Assembly (NCBI GenBank): GCA_001604005.1 | Contig: LVAM01000010.1 | Span: 209,079-273,078, forward strand | DNA from: Clostridiales bacterium Firm_07 | GTDB lineage: Bacteria > Bacillota > Clostridia > Oscillospirales > CAG-272 | Direction: 5' to 3' | Length of the DNA stretch: 64,000 bases | In this document: one piece after another, positions 9,284 through 19,137 of the stretch | How positions within the stretch are numbered: the stretch's first letter is position 1 | Layout of the letters: each line of letters opens with the position of its first letter | The notes under the pieces: model-generated | Told to the model about the DNA's origin: nothing | Database searches by the model: none | Seen by the model: the letters and a program-made list of their open reading frames with translations, nothing else | Translations under genes and position numbers: made by a program

Positions 9284-9313
9284 AAAAAAAGAGCCGCGTC
9301 GCGGCTCTTTTTT
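9284..9313. terminator. bidirectional terminator (PHP gene / gapA)
   Basis: AAAAAAAGAGCCGC followed by its complement GCGGCTCTTTTTT; works for the plus-strand PHP gene and the converging gapA. Confidence 0.9.
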
Positions 9314-9321
9314 ACTTGTCA

Positions 9322-10350
9322 TCAAACTTCGGCGAAGTATTTGATGGTGCGCACCATTTGGCTGGTGTAGGAGTTTTCGTTGTCGTACCAGGAAACGACC
9401 TGCACCTGATAGGTGTCGTCGTCGATCTTGGCGACCATCGTCTGCGTGGCGTCAAAGAGAGAGCCGTAACGCATACCGATCACGTCGGAGGAAACGATCT
9501 GATCCTCGGTGTAACCGAAGGACTCGGTGCCGGCGGCTTTCATCGCGGCGTTGATCGCGTCCGGGGTGATGTCTTTGCCCTTCACCACGGCGACAAGGAT
9601 CGTGGTCGAGCCGGTGGGGGTGGGCACGCGCTGTGCCGAGCCGATCAGTTTGCCGTTCAGTTCGGGAATGACAAGTCCGATCGCTTTGGCGGCGCCGGTG
9701 GAGTTGGGCACGATGTTCTGCGCGCCTGCGCGGGAACGGCGAAGATCGCCTTTGCGCTGCGGGCCGTCCAGGATCATCTGGTCGCCGGTGTAGGCGTGCA
9801 CGGTGGTCATAATGCCGCTCTGAATGGGAGCGAAATCGTTGAGGGCTTTCGCCATGGGAGCGAGGCAGTTGGTGGTGCAGGAAGCGGCGGAAATGATCTT
9901 ATCTTCTTTGGTCAGCGTTTTGTGGTTGACGTTGAAGACGATGGTGGGCAGATCTTTGCCCGCGGGGGCGGAGATCACCACTTTCTTTGCGCCGGCGTTG
10001 ATGTGCGCCATCGATTTCTCTTTCGAGGTGTAGAAACCGGTGCATTCCAGCACGACGTCGACGTCCAGTTTGCCCCAAGGGCAGTTGTTGGCGTCTTTCT
10101 CGGCGTAGATCTTGATCTCTTTGCCGTCCACGACGATCGCGTCCTCGGTGGCAGACACGGTGTGTTTGTTCTCACCGATCTTGCCGCAGAAAGAGCCCTG
10201 CGCGGTGTCGTATTTGAGCAGGTGCGCAAGCATAGCGGGGCTCGTGAGGTCGTTGATGGCAACGACTTCGTATCCGGGAGCATCGAACATCTGACGGAAA
10301 GCGAGACGACCGATACGGCCGAATCCGTTAATGGCAACTTTGACAGACAT
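9322..10350 (-). CDS. gapA: glyceraldehyde-3-phosphate dehydrogenase
   Basis: Cytosolic tetrameric enzyme that oxidises glyceraldehyde 3-phosphate to 1,3-bisphosphoglycerate with NAD+. The 342 aa chain begins [20 protein letters not shown], the NAD-binding Rossmann motif; the catalytic cysteine is in [12 protein letters not shown] near residue 151 and the phosphate-binding/histidine region in [20 protein letters not shown]. It ends in the conserved [14 protein letters not shown]. The track extends it to 10407, but AAGGAG sits just before the ATG at 10350 and a TTGCAA-17-TACAAT promoter lies 45 bases further up. It is a lone transcription unit, next to phosphoglucomutase on the same strand; both serve central carbon flow. 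Confidence 0.98.
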   Translation of the reverse strand: MSVKVAINGFGRIGRLAFRQMFDAPGYEVVAINDLTSPAMLAHLLKYDTAQGSFCGKIGENKHTVSATEDAIVVDGKEIKIYAEKDANNCPWGKLDVDVVLECTGFYTSKEKSMAHINAGAKKVVISAPAGKDLPTIVFNVNHKTLTKEDKIISAASCTTNCLAPMAKALNDFAPIQSGIMTTVHAYTGDQMILDGPQRKGDLRRSRAGAQNIVPNSTGAAKAIGLVIPELNGKLIGSAQRVPTPTGSTTILVAVVKGKDITPDAINAAMKAAGTESFGYTEDQIVSSDVIGMRYGSLFDATQTMVAKIDDDTYQVQVVSWYDNENSYTSQMVRTIKYFAEV

Positions 10351-10395
10351 AATAAAAATCTCCTTTTCTTTAATGATTGTCTTCCAATCGGAATT

Positions 10396-10424
10396 ATTGT
10401 ACCGCACTTTTTCCTCTTTTGCAA
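10396..10424 (-). promoter_or_regulatory. sigma-A promoter of gapA
   Basis: On the minus strand TTGCAA, 17 bases, TACAAT. Confidence 0.8.
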
Positions 10425-10510
10425 GAGGTTTGACGAATTTTTATCATTTTTTGGCATTCACGCACGCCTTGTCGGTCACGCGCGCGCACTTTTTGTGAAA
10501 AATGCAACAA

Positions 10511-12187
10511 TCAGCTTTCAAACACCGCGCGCATTGCCGCGTGTTTCTCCTCTGCCTCCGCTTTGTCTTTGCCGGTCACGCAATAATAGTATTTGCATTT
10601 CGGCTCGGTGCCGCTGGGGCGCACCGCCACCCAACTGCCGTCGGCAAGCAGGAAGCGGAGCACGTTGGAGGGCGGAAAGCCCTCTTTTTCCATTTCGGGC
10701 GCAAGATAATCTTCCTCGCGCACCACGGGCACGCCGCGCACCTCGCGGGGCGGGTTTTTGCGCAGTTTGTCAAGAAGCGCCGCGATCTTCGCCGATCCTC
10801 CCGCTTCCTTATGCACGACGTTGGTCTGGGCGTCAAGGAAATAGCCGAACTCGGCGTAGAGATCGTTCAGCACGTCCCAGAGCGATTTTCCTTTCGATTT
10901 ATAATATGCCGCCGCCTCGCAGAGCATCAGCGACGCCTGCACGCCGTCCTTGTCGCGGGCGAAATCGGCGATCAGACAGCCGTAACTCTCCTCGTATCCG
11001 AAAACGTACGTGCCGCCGCCCACGGTCTCATAAGTGTGGATCTTGTCGCCGATGAATTTGAAGCCCGTCAGGGTTTTGGCAACGCGCACGCCGTATTTGC
11101 GGCAAATGCAGTCGCCCAGCGTGGAGGTCACCACCGTGTTGCACATCACGGCGTCGGCGGGCAACGTGCCGTTTTCTTTGCGGAATTCCAAAATATATTG
11201 CAGCAAAATCGCGCCCGACTGGTTGCCGCTGATCAGCGCGTATTCTCCGTCCTTTTTCGCCACCACGCCCAAGCGATCGCAATCGGGGTCGGTGGTGATG
11301 GCAATGTCGGCGCCGGTGTCGTGCACGTAGCGGAGCGCCAGTTCATAGGCTTCCTTGTTTTCGGGGTTGGGGCTCTTCGTATTGGAAAAATCGGGATCGG
11401 GCGCGCATTGCTCCGTCACCGGGATCACGCGGTAACCGCAGCGCGCAAGCACTTCGCGCACCGGGATATTGCCCGTGCCGTGCTGCGGAGAATAAACCAC
11501 GGCAAAATCGTCACGCGGCACGTCGGGGCGAAGCCGTATGCTCATCACCGCGCGGTAATACGCCTCGTCCACGTCGGGACCGAGCACTTCAATGAGATCG
11601 CCCGCTTCTTCCCTCGTCAGCGATTTGATCGACAGCGGGTCGTCGATCTTTTCGATGATCGCGCCCAAAATGTCGGTGTAAGCGGGGATCAACTGACACC
11701 CCTCTTTGTCGTACAGTTTGTAGCCGTTGTATTCCGGCGGGTTGTGCGAAGCGGTGATCACCACGCCGCCCGCCGCGTGCATATAGCGCACCGAGAAAGA
11801 AAGTTCCGGCGTGGTGCGCAGGGCGTCGAAAATATACGTCTTGATGCCCTGGGCGGCAAGAACACCCGCCGTCTCAAAGCAAAACTCACGGCTCATATGG
11901 CGGTTGTCGTGTCCGATCACCACGCCGTTTTTGAGCACCGCGGGATCCGCGTACTCTTTGAGATACCGCGCGTATCCGAGCGTGGCTTTCCGCACCGTGT
12001 AGCGGTTCATACGCGCCGTCCCGGCGCCGATCACACCGCGCATACCCGCGGTGCCGAACGAGATCTCCTCTCCGAAACGCTCCGCGATCGCGGCGTCGTT
12101 TCCTTCGATGGCTTGCAACTCCGCGCGGGATTCTTCGTCAAGGTAAGGGCTGTTTAACCAAGCTGAATATGTTTTTTTCGCGTCCAT
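10511..12187 (-). CDS. pgcA: alpha-phosphoglucomutase / phosphomannomutase
   Basis: Interconverts glucose 1-phosphate and glucose 6-phosphate (or the mannose pair) through a phosphoserine, feeding cell-wall and glycolipid sugar nucleotides. 558 aa, the long PgcA type. Motifs: [13 protein letters not shown] near residue 45, the active-site serine in [13 protein letters not shown] near 146, the metal loop DPDCDRLG near 299, the sugar-binding GYEESYG near 400, and the phosphate-binding [14 protein letters not shown] near the end. The start was moved from 12223 to 12187 because AAAGGAGAGC lies in front of that ATG and the protein then opens [14 protein letters not shown] as in relatives. It has its own promoter and overlaps nothing. 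Confidence 0.95.
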   Translation of the reverse strand: MDAKKTYSAWLNSPYLDEESRAELQAIEGNDAAIAERFGEEISFGTAGMRGVIGAGTARMNRYTVRKATLGYARYLKEYADPAVLKNGVVIGHDNRHMSREFCFETAGVLAAQGIKTYIFDALRTTPELSFSVRYMHAAGGVVITASHNPPEYNGYKLYDKEGCQLIPAYTDILGAIIEKIDDPLSIKSLTREEAGDLIEVLGPDVDEAYYRAVMSIRLRPDVPRDDFAVVYSPQHGTGNIPVREVLARCGYRVIPVTEQCAPDPDFSNTKSPNPENKEAYELALRYVHDTGADIAITTDPDCDRLGVVAKKDGEYALISGNQSGAILLQYILEFRKENGTLPADAVMCNTVVTSTLGDCICRKYGVRVAKTLTGFKFIGDKIHTYETVGGGTYVFGYEESYGCLIADFARDKDGVQASLMLCEAAAYYKSKGKSLWDVLNDLYAEFGYFLDAQTNVVHKEAGGSAKIAALLDKLRKNPPREVRGVPVVREEDYLAPEMEKEGFPPSNVLRFLLADGSWVAVRPSGTEPKCKYYYCVTGKDKAEAEEKHAAMRAVFES

Positions 12188-12235
12188 ATTGCTCTCCTTT
12201 TCAAGGCGGCTGTCGTCGCTCAAACTTACTTTTTC

Positions 12236-12264
12236 AGTATAACATATTTTTTCCCGTTTTGCAA
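12236..12264 (-). promoter_or_regulatory. sigma-A promoter of pgcA
   Basis: On the minus strand TTGCAA, 17 bases, TATACT. It faces away from the proS promoter in the shared intergenic region. Confidence 0.8.
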
Positions 12265-12364
12265 TCTGTCGCCGATTTTTTCTTCATTATTTTATTTTGA
12301 GGCAAAAATTTTGCCCCGTCCGCCTCTCCTTTTCGGGAAAAACGCGCTTTTTTTCGCCCTTTGC

Positions 12365-12393
12365 TTGACAACGCTCCGCTTTGCGTTTATAAT
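12365..12393 (+). promoter_or_regulatory. sigma-A promoter of proS
   Basis: Consensus TTGACA, 17 bases, consensus TATAAT. No T-box specifier loop or T-box sequence is visible in the short leader (about 25 bases), so proS does not appear to be T-box controlled. Confidence 0.88.
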
Positions 12394-12424
12394 GGGAAGG
12401 AAATCAAGCCGAAAGGATCAAACT

Positions 12425-13864
12425 ATGGCACAGGAAAAGAAATTGGTGGAACAGATCACCGCAATGGACGAGGATTTTGCAAAATGGTATACCGACATTT
12501 GCAAAAAAGCCGATCTCATTGACTATTCTTCGGTCAAAGGCTGTATGGTCATTCGTCCATACGGATACGCCATTTGGGAAAACATTCAAAAAATTCTCGA
12601 TACGCGCTTCAAGGAACTCGGCCACGAAAACGTCTATATGCCGATGTTCATTCCGGAGTCGCTCCTCAACAAAGAAAAAGATCACGTGGCGGGCTTTGCG
12701 CCCGAAGTCGCGTGGGTAACGATGGGCGGCAGCGAGCAGCTCACCGAACGCCTTTGCGTGCGTCCCACCTCGGAAACGCTCTTTTGCGAGCATTACGCCA
12801 ATATCATCAAATCCTATCGCGATCTGCCCAAACTCTATAACCAATGGTGTTCGGTCGTGCGCTGGGAAAAAACCACCCGTCCGTTTCTGCGGAGCCGGGA
12901 GTTTCTCTGGCAGGAAGGACACACGATGCACGCCACGGCAGAAGAGGCGCGTGCCGAAACCGTGCAAATGCTGAACGTGTACGCGGATTTTCACGAAAAG
13001 GATCTGGCGATCCCCGTCATCAAGGGCGCAAAAACGCCGTCGGATAAATTTGCGGGCGCGGAAGACACTTACGCCATTGAGGCGCTGATGCACGATGGAA
13101 AAGCCCTGCAAGCCGCCACCTCGCACTATTTCGGAGACGGGTTTGCCCGTGCTTTCGACATCACCTATACTGACAAAGATAACAAATTGGTGCATCCTTT
13201 CCAAACCTCGTGGGGTTGTACCACCCGTATGATCGGCGGCATCATTATGACGCACGGCGACGACCGCGGGTTGGTCCTTCCTCCCGCCGTCGCGCCCATT
13301 CAGGTGGTGATCGTGCCGGTCGCCGCGCATAAAGAAGGCGTGCCGGAAGCCGCCGCGGCACTCCACGAAACGCTGAAAAACGCCGGTATACGCGTAAAAA
13401 CCGACGACAGCAACGAAAGCCCCGGTTGGAAATTCGCCGAATACGAGATGAAGGGCGTGCCGCTGCGTCTCGAAATCGGCCCGCGCGATATCGCTGCGGG
13501 GCAATGCGTGGCGGTAACGCGCCACAACGGCGAGAAAACCGTGTTGCCGCTTGACGGCATCGCCGACGCCGTGCAAGATCTTCTTGTCGCCGTGCGGGAC
13601 GGTATGTATGAAAAAGCGCTCGCCAACCGCGAGCGGCGCACGTTTGTCTGCCACAATCTTGACGAGGTGCGCTCGGCCCTCTCGAACGGCGACGGTTTTA
13701 TCAAGGGTATGTGGTGCGGCGACGAGGCTTGCGAAGACAAGATCAAAGCCGAGACCGGCGTCGGTTCGCGTTGTATGCCGCTCGAGCAGGAACATTTGGG
13801 CGATACCTGTATCTGTTGCGGAAAACCCGCCAAACATATGGTCCTTTTCGCCAAAGCATATTGA
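12425..13864 (+). CDS. proS: prolyl-tRNA synthetase, eukaryote/archaea-like type
   Basis: Charges tRNA-Pro with proline; 479 aa, the short ProS form lacking the INS editing domain found in the long bacterial form. Class II motifs are visible: motif 2 with [20 protein letters not shown] near residue 150, the proline-site [16 protein letters not shown] near 255, and the motif 3 arginine in [12 protein letters not shown]. An anticodon-binding domain follows, then a C-terminal zinc-binding-type domain with cysteines in [11 protein letters not shown] and [19 protein letters not shown] precedes ATG 12425; the track start at 12311 lies upstream of the promoter and is wrong. Single-gene unit by its promoter, though the next gene starts 88 bases on without a clear terminator. 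Confidence 0.97.
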   Translation: MAQEKKLVEQITAMDEDFAKWYTDICKKADLIDYSSVKGCMVIRPYGYAIWENIQKILDTRFKELGHENVYMPMFIPESLLNKEKDHVAGFAPEVAWVTMGGSEQLTERLCVRPTSETLFCEHYANIIKSYRDLPKLYNQWCSVVRWEKTTRPFLRSREFLWQEGHTMHATAEEARAETVQMLNVYADFHEKDLAIPVIKGAKTPSDKFAGAEDTYAIEALMHDGKALQAATSHYFGDGFARAFDITYTDKDNKLVHPFQTSWGCTTRMIGGIIMTHGDDRGLVLPPAVAPIQVVIVPVAAHKEGVPEAAAALHETLKNAGIRVKTDDSNESPGWKFAEYEMKGVPLRLEIGPRDIAAGQCVAVTRHNGEKTVLPLDGIADAVQDLLVAVRDGMYEKALANRERRTFVCHNLDEVRSALSNGDGFIKGMWCGDEACEDKIKAETGVGSRCMPLEQEHLGDTCICCGKPAKHMVLFAKAY

Positions 13865-13952
13865 TTTTTGATCCCCCTTCCCTCGTTTCAGTCATAAAAA
13901 TGCCTTACGGTGCGTATCTTTTGACAGGAACAAAATGGGAAGGGGGATTTTT

Positions 13953-14438
13953 ATGTTCATTTATTCCATGCGAGCGGGCACGCTCCGTTTTTTCGCCGTC
14001 GTATGCGTGGCGCTTGCCGTACTTGTAGCGCTCATCGCTTTTGTACCGGAGCTGCAACCCGTCGCCGCCGCGGCGCCGCTTGACGGCGAAACCGAACACG
14101 TACGCTATGATAAAATCAAAAACAACGCGGACCGTGTCTCGTTTCTCGCGCAATGGGGCTGGCAAGTGGAAGAAGAACCGGTGGAAACGGTGACCGTGAC
14201 CATTCCGCAGGATTTCGATAAAGTTTTCGCGGCATACAACGAGCTGCAAAAAGCGCAAGGGCTGGATCTTTCCGCTTACAGCGGTAAAAACGCGGAACGT
14301 ATCACCTATAAGATCACGAATTACGAGGGCTACGACGGCACGGTTTACGCCAATCTTTTCGTATTTCGCCATCGCGTCATCGGCGGAGACGTCTCGGCGG
14401 CGGAAAAGGACGGTTTCGTCAGAGGCTTTGCCGGTTAA
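13953..14438 (+). CDS. DUF4830-domain membrane-anchored protein
   Basis: 161 aa protein of unknown function. One N-terminal hydrophobic segment (about residues 11-33) would anchor or export it; the rest is extracytoplasmic. The region from about residue 60 matches what I know of DUF4830: WGW near the start, DFDKVFAAYNELQKAQGLDL in the middle and an ANLFVFRHRVIGGDVS ending. The ATG at 13953 was chosen over 13935 because GGAAGGGGG lies directly in front of it. The family recurs as a small surface protein in gut Clostridia. It is followed by a clear terminator. No catalytic motif is seen. Confidence 0.7.
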   Translation: MFIYSMRAGTLRFFAVVCVALAVLVALIAFVPELQPVAAAAPLDGETEHVRYDKIKNNADRVSFLAQWGWQVEEEPVETVTVTIPQDFDKVFAAYNELQKAQGLDLSAYSGKNAERITYKITNYEGYDGTVYANLFVFRHRVIGGDVSAAEKDGFVRGFAG

Positions 14439-14477
14439 GTGCCCTCCCGTATCGCTTTTCGACCTCTTGGCATCATC

Positions 14478-14511
14478 GGAACGGTCAGCGCTTGCTTACC
14501 GTTCCTTTTTT
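14478..14511 (+). terminator. terminator of DUF4830 gene
   Basis: GGAACGGT/ACCGTTCC stem followed directly by TTTTTT. Confidence 0.88.
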
Positions 14512-14632
14512 GTGATTTTCGCACATTATTCAGTAATATTCTAATAAAAAATCGCTCTCTTTTGTGCAAAATGTCAAATTTGAATAAAATGCAAATTTTT
14601 TTTGTTTTTTCTTCCCCGTTTTGCGATTATTA

Positions 14633-14641
14633 TGTTATAAT
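14633..14641 (+). promoter_or_regulatory. extended -10 promoter
   Basis: TGTTATAAT, an extended -10 element without a convincing -35, in an AT-rich stretch 65 bases before the 14708 gene. Confidence 0.5.
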
Positions 14642-14707
14642 GTTAGATAAGCGGGGGCATTTTGCGCCTCTTCCGCCAAAACACACATTTTTGGGAGGAT
14701 CTTCTCA

Positions 14708-16570
14708 ATGAAAAAACGGATTTTCACGTACCTTTCGGTCCTGGTCGTGATGGTCGCAGCCTTGATCGTGCTGTTTGCCCTTTCGACCTCGGCGTACGCC
14801 GCCGATACCGTTGCAACGGTCACGGCCGGCAAAACAACTACCGAATATACCGCGTTGGCAGACGCATTTGCTGCCGCGGGGCAAGCCCAAAACTCGACTC
14901 TTGCACTCCAAAAATCCATCAAAAATACCGATGAGTTGGATGTCAGCGGTACATATACCTTCAATTTGAACGGTCAAACCCTTACGACCGCGACTTTGAC
15001 CGTCAAATCCGGCACCGTAACCGTTGTGGATCACTCTGCGGCTAGCAATGGTGCTATGATATGTGTCGAGGGCTCTGTTTGGCAATTGGTCGGTGGCAAT
15101 TTGACATTGAAAAATGGTAGTTACATTGCCAAAAGAGGCTATACCATTGAGAATCTCGGCACCGGCATCGTAACGCTTATCGGTGACGTAAACTTGTCTT
15201 ACGGCACCCCGGGTAAAGCGAATATACTTTTGAAATTTGCTGATACGCTTGATGTTACGAAATTCTCTACCGTACGGTATTTTTCCGTGCAGCTTGGTTG
15301 GGATTTTGAATCCGGTCAAATCGTTGCGCGCGGCGGCGAGAATAAACGAATGGCAGTCAACAACTATGACGTCACAAAATACGTTATGATCGGCGACGAT
15401 GAGGGAAATCTGATTACTCAAGGCTATGCTTTCTGGATGTGGGGCGCGGTTGCCCTGCTCTTCTTGCTCGGCATCGCCATCATTTGGTTCACCATCAGCC
15501 GTGTCCGTGCAAACAGAGAGAAGCTCTATTCCTTCTCGCTTCCCGCCTTGTTCTTTACCGCGCTCTTCTATGTTCGTATCCGTCAACGGTATGCGCTGGC
15601 AATCGCAGGCGCCTTCTGCTTGATCGCGCTCTTCCACTCCATTATGATCCTGCACCGTCAAAAGAAGCAGATCAAGGCAAAACAAGCGGAGAGAGACGAG
15701 CGCGCCGCTCTCGCGGCCCGTTATGCCGGCGGTAACGTAACGAATATTACGAACAATACCACCACAATCATCAATCAACAGCAGAAGACCGATGCGCAGA
15801 TCGCGGCGGAAGAAGCCGACGTAAGACGCGCCGCCCGCACCGCCGAACTCGCCGAGGCGACCGAGGAATCCGTTGCCGAGGAAACGGTTGAAGACGCCGT
15901 AGAAGAGGCTGAAGAAACCGTTGAAGAAGCGGTCGCGGAAGAAGTTGTTGCCGAAGAGGCCGATGACGAGGCGGACGAAGACGGCGAAGAAGATGAAGAA
16001 GACGCCGACAAGACTACGATCACGGCTGTGCCGCACGTTGCAGGCTCTTCGCACGATACCGTCCTCGTGGCGGAAACCGACGAAAACGGCGCCGTTAAAT
16101 TCTCCACCTACAAACGTTCTTTCAAGGCGCGTCTCATTCAATCCGCGGAGAATTCCGACGACGTGCAATCCTACTACGAGACCGTCAAAAACGCCCTGCT
16201 TTCCTACAAGAAAGTTTCGGCGCGTATGAGTTGGAACTACGAGTCCTTCAAGAACGGACGCAATCAATTGGCGAAATTCTCCATTCGCGGCAAGACGCTG
16301 TGCCTCTTCCTCGCGATGGATCCCGCGTCGCTTGAAAACACCAAATACAACGTCAAAGACGTCAGCGATCAAAAGAAATACGCCGAAGTTCCCTGCCGGT
16401 TGCGCCTCACTTCCGGCCGCAGTGTGAAATGGGCGCTTGAACTGATCGCCAAACTTGCCGAGGAGAAACAGCTGGTCGCCAATCCGAAATTCGAAGCGCA
16501 GGCATACCGTCTGCCCTTCGAAAAGACCGAAGCCCTCATCGAGCAAGGCCTGATCAAAAAGCCTCGATAA
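14708..16570 (+). CDS. large membrane protein with acidic linker and conserved C-terminal domain
   Basis: 620 aa protein I cannot name. Signal peptide with cleavage-like STSAYAA near residue 30; an exported part (about 32-235) of short beta-rich repeats such as GTYTFNLNGQTLTTATLTVKSG, resembling right-handed beta-helix repeats; two or three membrane segments (about 240-320); a cytoplasmic linker of Glu/Ala/Asp (about 355-440) with many EEA and EE runs; then a compact domain (about 465-600) with FKARLIQS, KNALLSYKKV, FSIRGKTLCLFLAMDP and RSVKWALELIAKL. I recall this last domain from other clostridial membrane or zinc-ribbon proteins, where it has no known function. GGGAGGATC precedes the ATG. 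Codons 60-230 are visibly more AT-rich than the neighbours, hinting at a separate history for the exported part. Confidence 0.8.
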   Translation: MKKRIFTYLSVLVVMVAALIVLFALSTSAYAADTVATVTAGKTTTEYTALADAFAAAGQAQNSTLALQKSIKNTDELDVSGTYTFNLNGQTLTTATLTVKSGTVTVVDHSAASNGAMICVEGSVWQLVGGNLTLKNGSYIAKRGYTIENLGTGIVTLIGDVNLSYGTPGKANILLKFADTLDVTKFSTVRYFSVQLGWDFESGQIVARGGENKRMAVNNYDVTKYVMIGDDEGNLITQGYAFWMWGAVALLFLLGIAIIWFTISRVRANREKLYSFSLPALFFTALFYVRIRQRYALAIAGAFCLIALFHSIMILHRQKKQIKAKQAERDERAALAARYAGGNVTNITNNTTTIINQQQKTDAQIAAEEADVRRAARTAELAEATEESVAEETVEDAVEEAEETVEEAVAEEVVAEEADDEADEDGEEDEEDADKTTITAVPHVAGSSHDTVLVAETDENGAVKFSTYKRSFKARLIQSAENSDDVQSYYETVKNALLSYKKVSARMSWNYESFKNGRNQLAKFSIRGKTLCLFLAMDPASLENTKYNVKDVSDQKKYAEVPCRLRLTSGRSVKWALELIAKLAEEKQLVANPKFEAQAYRLPFEKTEALIEQGLIKKPR

Positions 16571-16577
16571 AAATCGC

Positions 16578-16613
16578 AAAGCCGGCGGGAAGAAAACTTC
16601 CCGCCGGCTTTTT
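16578..16613. terminator. terminator after the 14708 gene
   Basis: AAAGCCGGCGGGAAG/CTTCCCGCCGGCTTT stem with flanking A and T runs; also usable by the converging minus-strand gene. Confidence 0.9.
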
Positions 16614-16614
16614 G

Positions 16615-17073
16615 TCAGAGAAAGCGTTTCAGCATTTCGAGATTATGCTCCTCAAAATGCACGACTTCGCGCGCGAGACGCACCGCCGCGTCGCACGCGG
16701 TGTCCCCCGCGTGATCGTTGAGCAGTTTCGTCATATCCGTGATCCCCATATTGGAGCCCTCCACCATCATTTCCGCGATATGGCTTGTGGTCGAATCCAT
16801 CATCGTATGGACCGCCATTCCCATTCGGGCGAAAAGGCGCGTGGCAAGATTTTCCTCTTTGGGCTTGACGCCGCGCTCCGTAAGAGCGCGCGCGGCATCC
16901 GCCGCGTATTTTTCATATCCGTCCAGCTGCATCGTCATAATACTGCGCAGCGCGTCCTCGCGCACGTGCGGTAATAAATTGATGATGGAATCGGCGCCCA
17001 TCTTTGTGTTTTTATAGATCTCGCTGAAAAAGTATTCGGCGCTTGTCACATCTTTTACTTTGGTAGCAGACAT
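16615..17073 (-). CDS. conserved helical-bundle protein of unknown function
   Basis: 152 aa, no signal peptide or membrane segment. The sequence is almost entirely amphipathic helix: an N-terminal EIYKNTKMGADSIINLLP, a long middle with MTMQLDGYEKYAAD, then MGMAVHTMMDSTTSHIAEM and a C-terminal LAREVVHFEEHNLEMLKRFL. Spaced Glu and His (for example HFEEHN) recall ferritin-like four-helix bundles, but I see no full di-iron set, so metal binding is a guess. I recall near-identical proteins in many Clostridia, all uncharacterised. GAGGGAC precedes the ATG. It lies downstream of dnaC on the same strand but is separated by a strong hairpin, so it is probably expressed separately. Confidence 0.75.
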   Translation of the reverse strand: MSATKVKDVTSAEYFFSEIYKNTKMGADSIINLLPHVREDALRSIMTMQLDGYEKYAADAARALTERGVKPKEENLATRLFARMGMAVHTMMDSTTSHIAEMMVEGSNMGITDMTKLLNDHAGDTACDAAVRLAREVVHFEEHNLEMLKRFL

Positions 17074-17090
17074 CGCTTGTCCCTCTTTTC

Positions 17091-17137
17091 AAAAAAATAC
17101 TGTCACGCGATAGTATGCGCGTGACAGTATTTTTTTA
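17091..17137 (-). terminator. terminator of the rex-dnaD-dnaC operon
   Basis: AAATACTGTCACGCG and CGCGTGACAGTATTT arms of 15 bp around an eight-base loop, with A and T runs on both sides. Confidence 0.85.
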
Positions 17138-17142
17138 TACGA

Positions 17143-18138
17143 TCAATGCAATTTTTGACGCCGCACGTCGGTGCCCGCAAAAACGAGGGGCCTAAATTCT
17201 CCCAATATGCGGCTGGCAATGCGATCCGCGTAGCGTTTGCGCAGTTCGGTTCCGGTGAGGTTGGTATTGAAGATCATCGGCAACCCGCGCGAGATGCGCT
17301 CGTTGAGAACATAGTAAAGGCACGACGACGTAAACTGATTGGTCACCTCGGTGCCGAGATCGTCTAAAATCAACAATTCGCACTCGGTAAAACGCGCGGT
17401 TTCATCTCCCGCTCCCGGCGCCAGGCGGTCTCCCCGCATCCCGTCGCTTCCCGCACCGAAGCGCACGCGCTCAAACTCGGAAAACAGTTCGATGGCGCCG
17501 ACGTACACCACGTCAAATCCCCGCTCGATCACACGGCGGGCAACTGCCGTGGAAAGGTGCGTTTTGCCCAGTCCCGTATTGCCGCAAAGAAGCAAATTGC
17601 CCGCGTTCGTCGTAAAAGTTTCGGCGTAATCCCGCAGGATCTGCAAATTTCGCTTCATCTGTTCGAGAACGAGCGGATCGTCTTTGTAAAAATCCAAGCG
17701 GAACGTACCGAAAGACTGCGTTTCAAGCAGTTTGCCGAGCCCCGACGAAGCAAGCCCCGCAAGGATCAGTTCGCGGCGCATACAATCGCACATTTTCGTT
17801 TCGACAAACCCGCTGTCCATACAGGTCGGGCACTCAAAGGGCGGCTTCGTATAATCCTTGGGATAGCCGAGCGCGGCAAGGCATGCCGCACGGCGCTTTT
17901 GCAGCGCCTCGTTTTTCTCCCGGATCTCCGAAAGCCTTTTTTCGTACGTATCGCCGCCCGACAGCGCCGCCTCCATAATGTCAAGCCCCGTGCGGTTGAG
18001 GGCGCGGTCGATCTCCTCGATTTCGGGAGAGGCGGCGTGCACCTCTCGCATACGCGCATCCGCTATGTCCTGCGCGCGCTGATATTTGGTCTGATACGCC
18101 GCGCGGATCTTGCGGTAGTTTTCTCTGTTATAAGCCAC
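17143..18138 (-). CDS. dnaC: DnaC/DnaI-type helicase loader ATPase
   Basis: AAA+ ATPase that loads the replicative helicase at origins or restarted forks. 331 aa: an N-terminal helical region that would bind the helicase, a four-cysteine cluster (FECPTCMDSG and TKMCDCMRRE, about residues 101-120) like the zinc site of DnaI, Walker A GNTGLGKTHLS near 188, Walker B LLILDDLGTE near 250, sensor-1 NTNLTG and an arginine-finger-like SRILGEFRPLVF near the end. It starts 9 bases after the dnaD stop, so the two are cotranscribed. DnaD plus this ATPase is the standard Firmicutes loader set. The symbol follows common annotation; dnaI is the Bacillus name. Confidence 0.92.
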   Translation of the reverse strand: MAYNRENYRKIRAAYQTKYQRAQDIADARMREVHAASPEIEEIDRALNRTGLDIMEAALSGGDTYEKRLSEIREKNEALQKRRAACLAALGYPKDYTKPPFECPTCMDSGFVETKMCDCMRRELILAGLASSGLGKLLETQSFGTFRLDFYKDDPLVLEQMKRNLQILRDYAETFTTNAGNLLLCGNTGLGKTHLSTAVARRVIERGFDVVYVGAIELFSEFERVRFGAGSDGMRGDRLAPGAGDETARFTECELLILDDLGTEVTNQFTSSCLYYVLNERISRGLPMIFNTNLTGTELRKRYADRIASRILGEFRPLVFAGTDVRRQKLH

Positions 18139-18147
18139 TTGTCTGCC

Positions 18148-19137
18148 TCACTTCCCTTCGGGTTTTCCGTAGGTGCGGCGCAATGCCGCTTCAAAGAAAT
18201 CGTCGGTATCAAAACTGCCCTTGTGGTCTTTTTTCTGCCGTTTGTATTCCGCGATCGCGCGATCGACGTCGCGAAGCGTGCGATATCCTTCCGCGTACCA
18301 GCGCTCCAAGATCGTGTTGGTATAAGAAAATCTTGCTTCTCCGATACTATCCACGGTGATCTCCCACGCGCGCTCGATGACGTCGTCGGCATATTGCATA
18401 CGGCAAAGCCACGATTCGATCATCTTTTTCTCTTTGGGCGTCAACGATCTGCCGGCTGCGCCGAACATCGCGCGTATCTTGCCGCTTTTTTCCGCCATCA
18501 TCTCAATATTCTGCAACCGTTCTTCAAGCGCCGCGGCGTCCACAATGCCCTCGTCGTGCAGTGAAATTGCCGTTTTCTCCACATAGCGCATGGATTTTTT
18601 ACCCATACGCACGCAGTGCGATAATATCAGCACGATGCTCTCGTCGTCAAATCCCAAATAATCCGCAAGCCCCGCGATCACGCGCACTTCGGAGGTGTTG
18701 AAGATCTTTCCGTAAACCTGTTGACACTCGTTGACAAGCGACGCGAGATTGTTGCGGCGCTCCAACACTTCGGAAAGTTCTTCCGACGAATAAACGGGAA
18801 GTCCGCCGTCCGCGATCAACTGTGGCGCGTGATCGACCGCACCGGAAGGCAACGCGTCTTTTGCCATTGTCGTCTCTTGCTTTTGCGCGTTCTCCTCTGT
18901 TACCAGAATGCCCGCGCCGCGCCAAAAGGAGAGCGCCGACTCGATCTCGCCGCGCGTGAAAGCACGCGCGGTCTCGATTTTGTCGATCGCCGCGTCAAGA
19001 TCCACGCGCGACAGCGGTTCCGCGGCAAGCGCAAACAGCACGGCAATTTCCTTTTTGCCCGCCTTTCCGACAAAAGAAACGACTTCCGCGGGAAGCGTCA
19101 AAACCTCGTTTTTATAGGAAAAGAGCAATCTTTTCAT
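18148..19137 (-). CDS. dnaD: DnaD-domain replication initiation protein
   Basis: 329 aa primosomal protein of the DnaD/DnaB (Bacillus) family, which bridges DnaA or PriA to the helicase loader. The N-terminal 90 residues look like the winged-helix DDBH1 part (LFALAAEPLSRVDLDAAI), and two DDBH2/DnaD repeats follow, with YGKIFNTSEVRVIAGL near 140 and a second copy near 225 ending with the family-type ARFSYTNTILERWYAEG, the expected YxxxIxxxW pattern near 280. It overlaps the rex stop codon by four bases (ATGA), so translation is coupled to rex, and dnaC begins 9 bases after it. Whether it corresponds to DnaD or DnaB of Bacillus is not decidable by eye. Confidence 0.9.
   Translation of the reverse strand: MKRLLFSYKNEVLTLPAEVVSFVGKAGKKEIAVLFALAAEPLSRVDLDAAIDKIETARAFTRGEIESALSFWRGAGILVTEENAQKQETTMAKDALPSGAVDHAPQLIADGGLPVYSSEELSEVLERRNNLASLVNECQQVYGKIFNTSEVRVIAGLADYLGFDDESIVLILSHCVRMGKKSMRYVEKTAISLHDEGIVDAAALEERLQNIEMMAEKSGKIRAMFGAAGRSLTPKEKKMIESWLCRMQYADDVIERAWEITVDSIGEARFSYTNTILERWYAEGYRTLRDVDRAIAEYKRQKKDHKGSFDTDDFFEAALRRTYGKPEGK

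Noticed and set aside
9316-11055. 579 aa plus-strand ORF, and 551 aa ORF at 10502-12157
   Set aside because: Mirror images of gapA and pgcA, both of which are certain on the minus strand.
12394-12424. T-box control of proS
   Set aside because: The distance from promoter to start is about 30 bases, too short for a T-box leader, and no T-box sequence is present.
14705-16579. 624 aa minus-strand ORF
   Set aside because: Antisense to the 14708 membrane protein, which has signal peptide, ribosome site and terminator on the plus strand.
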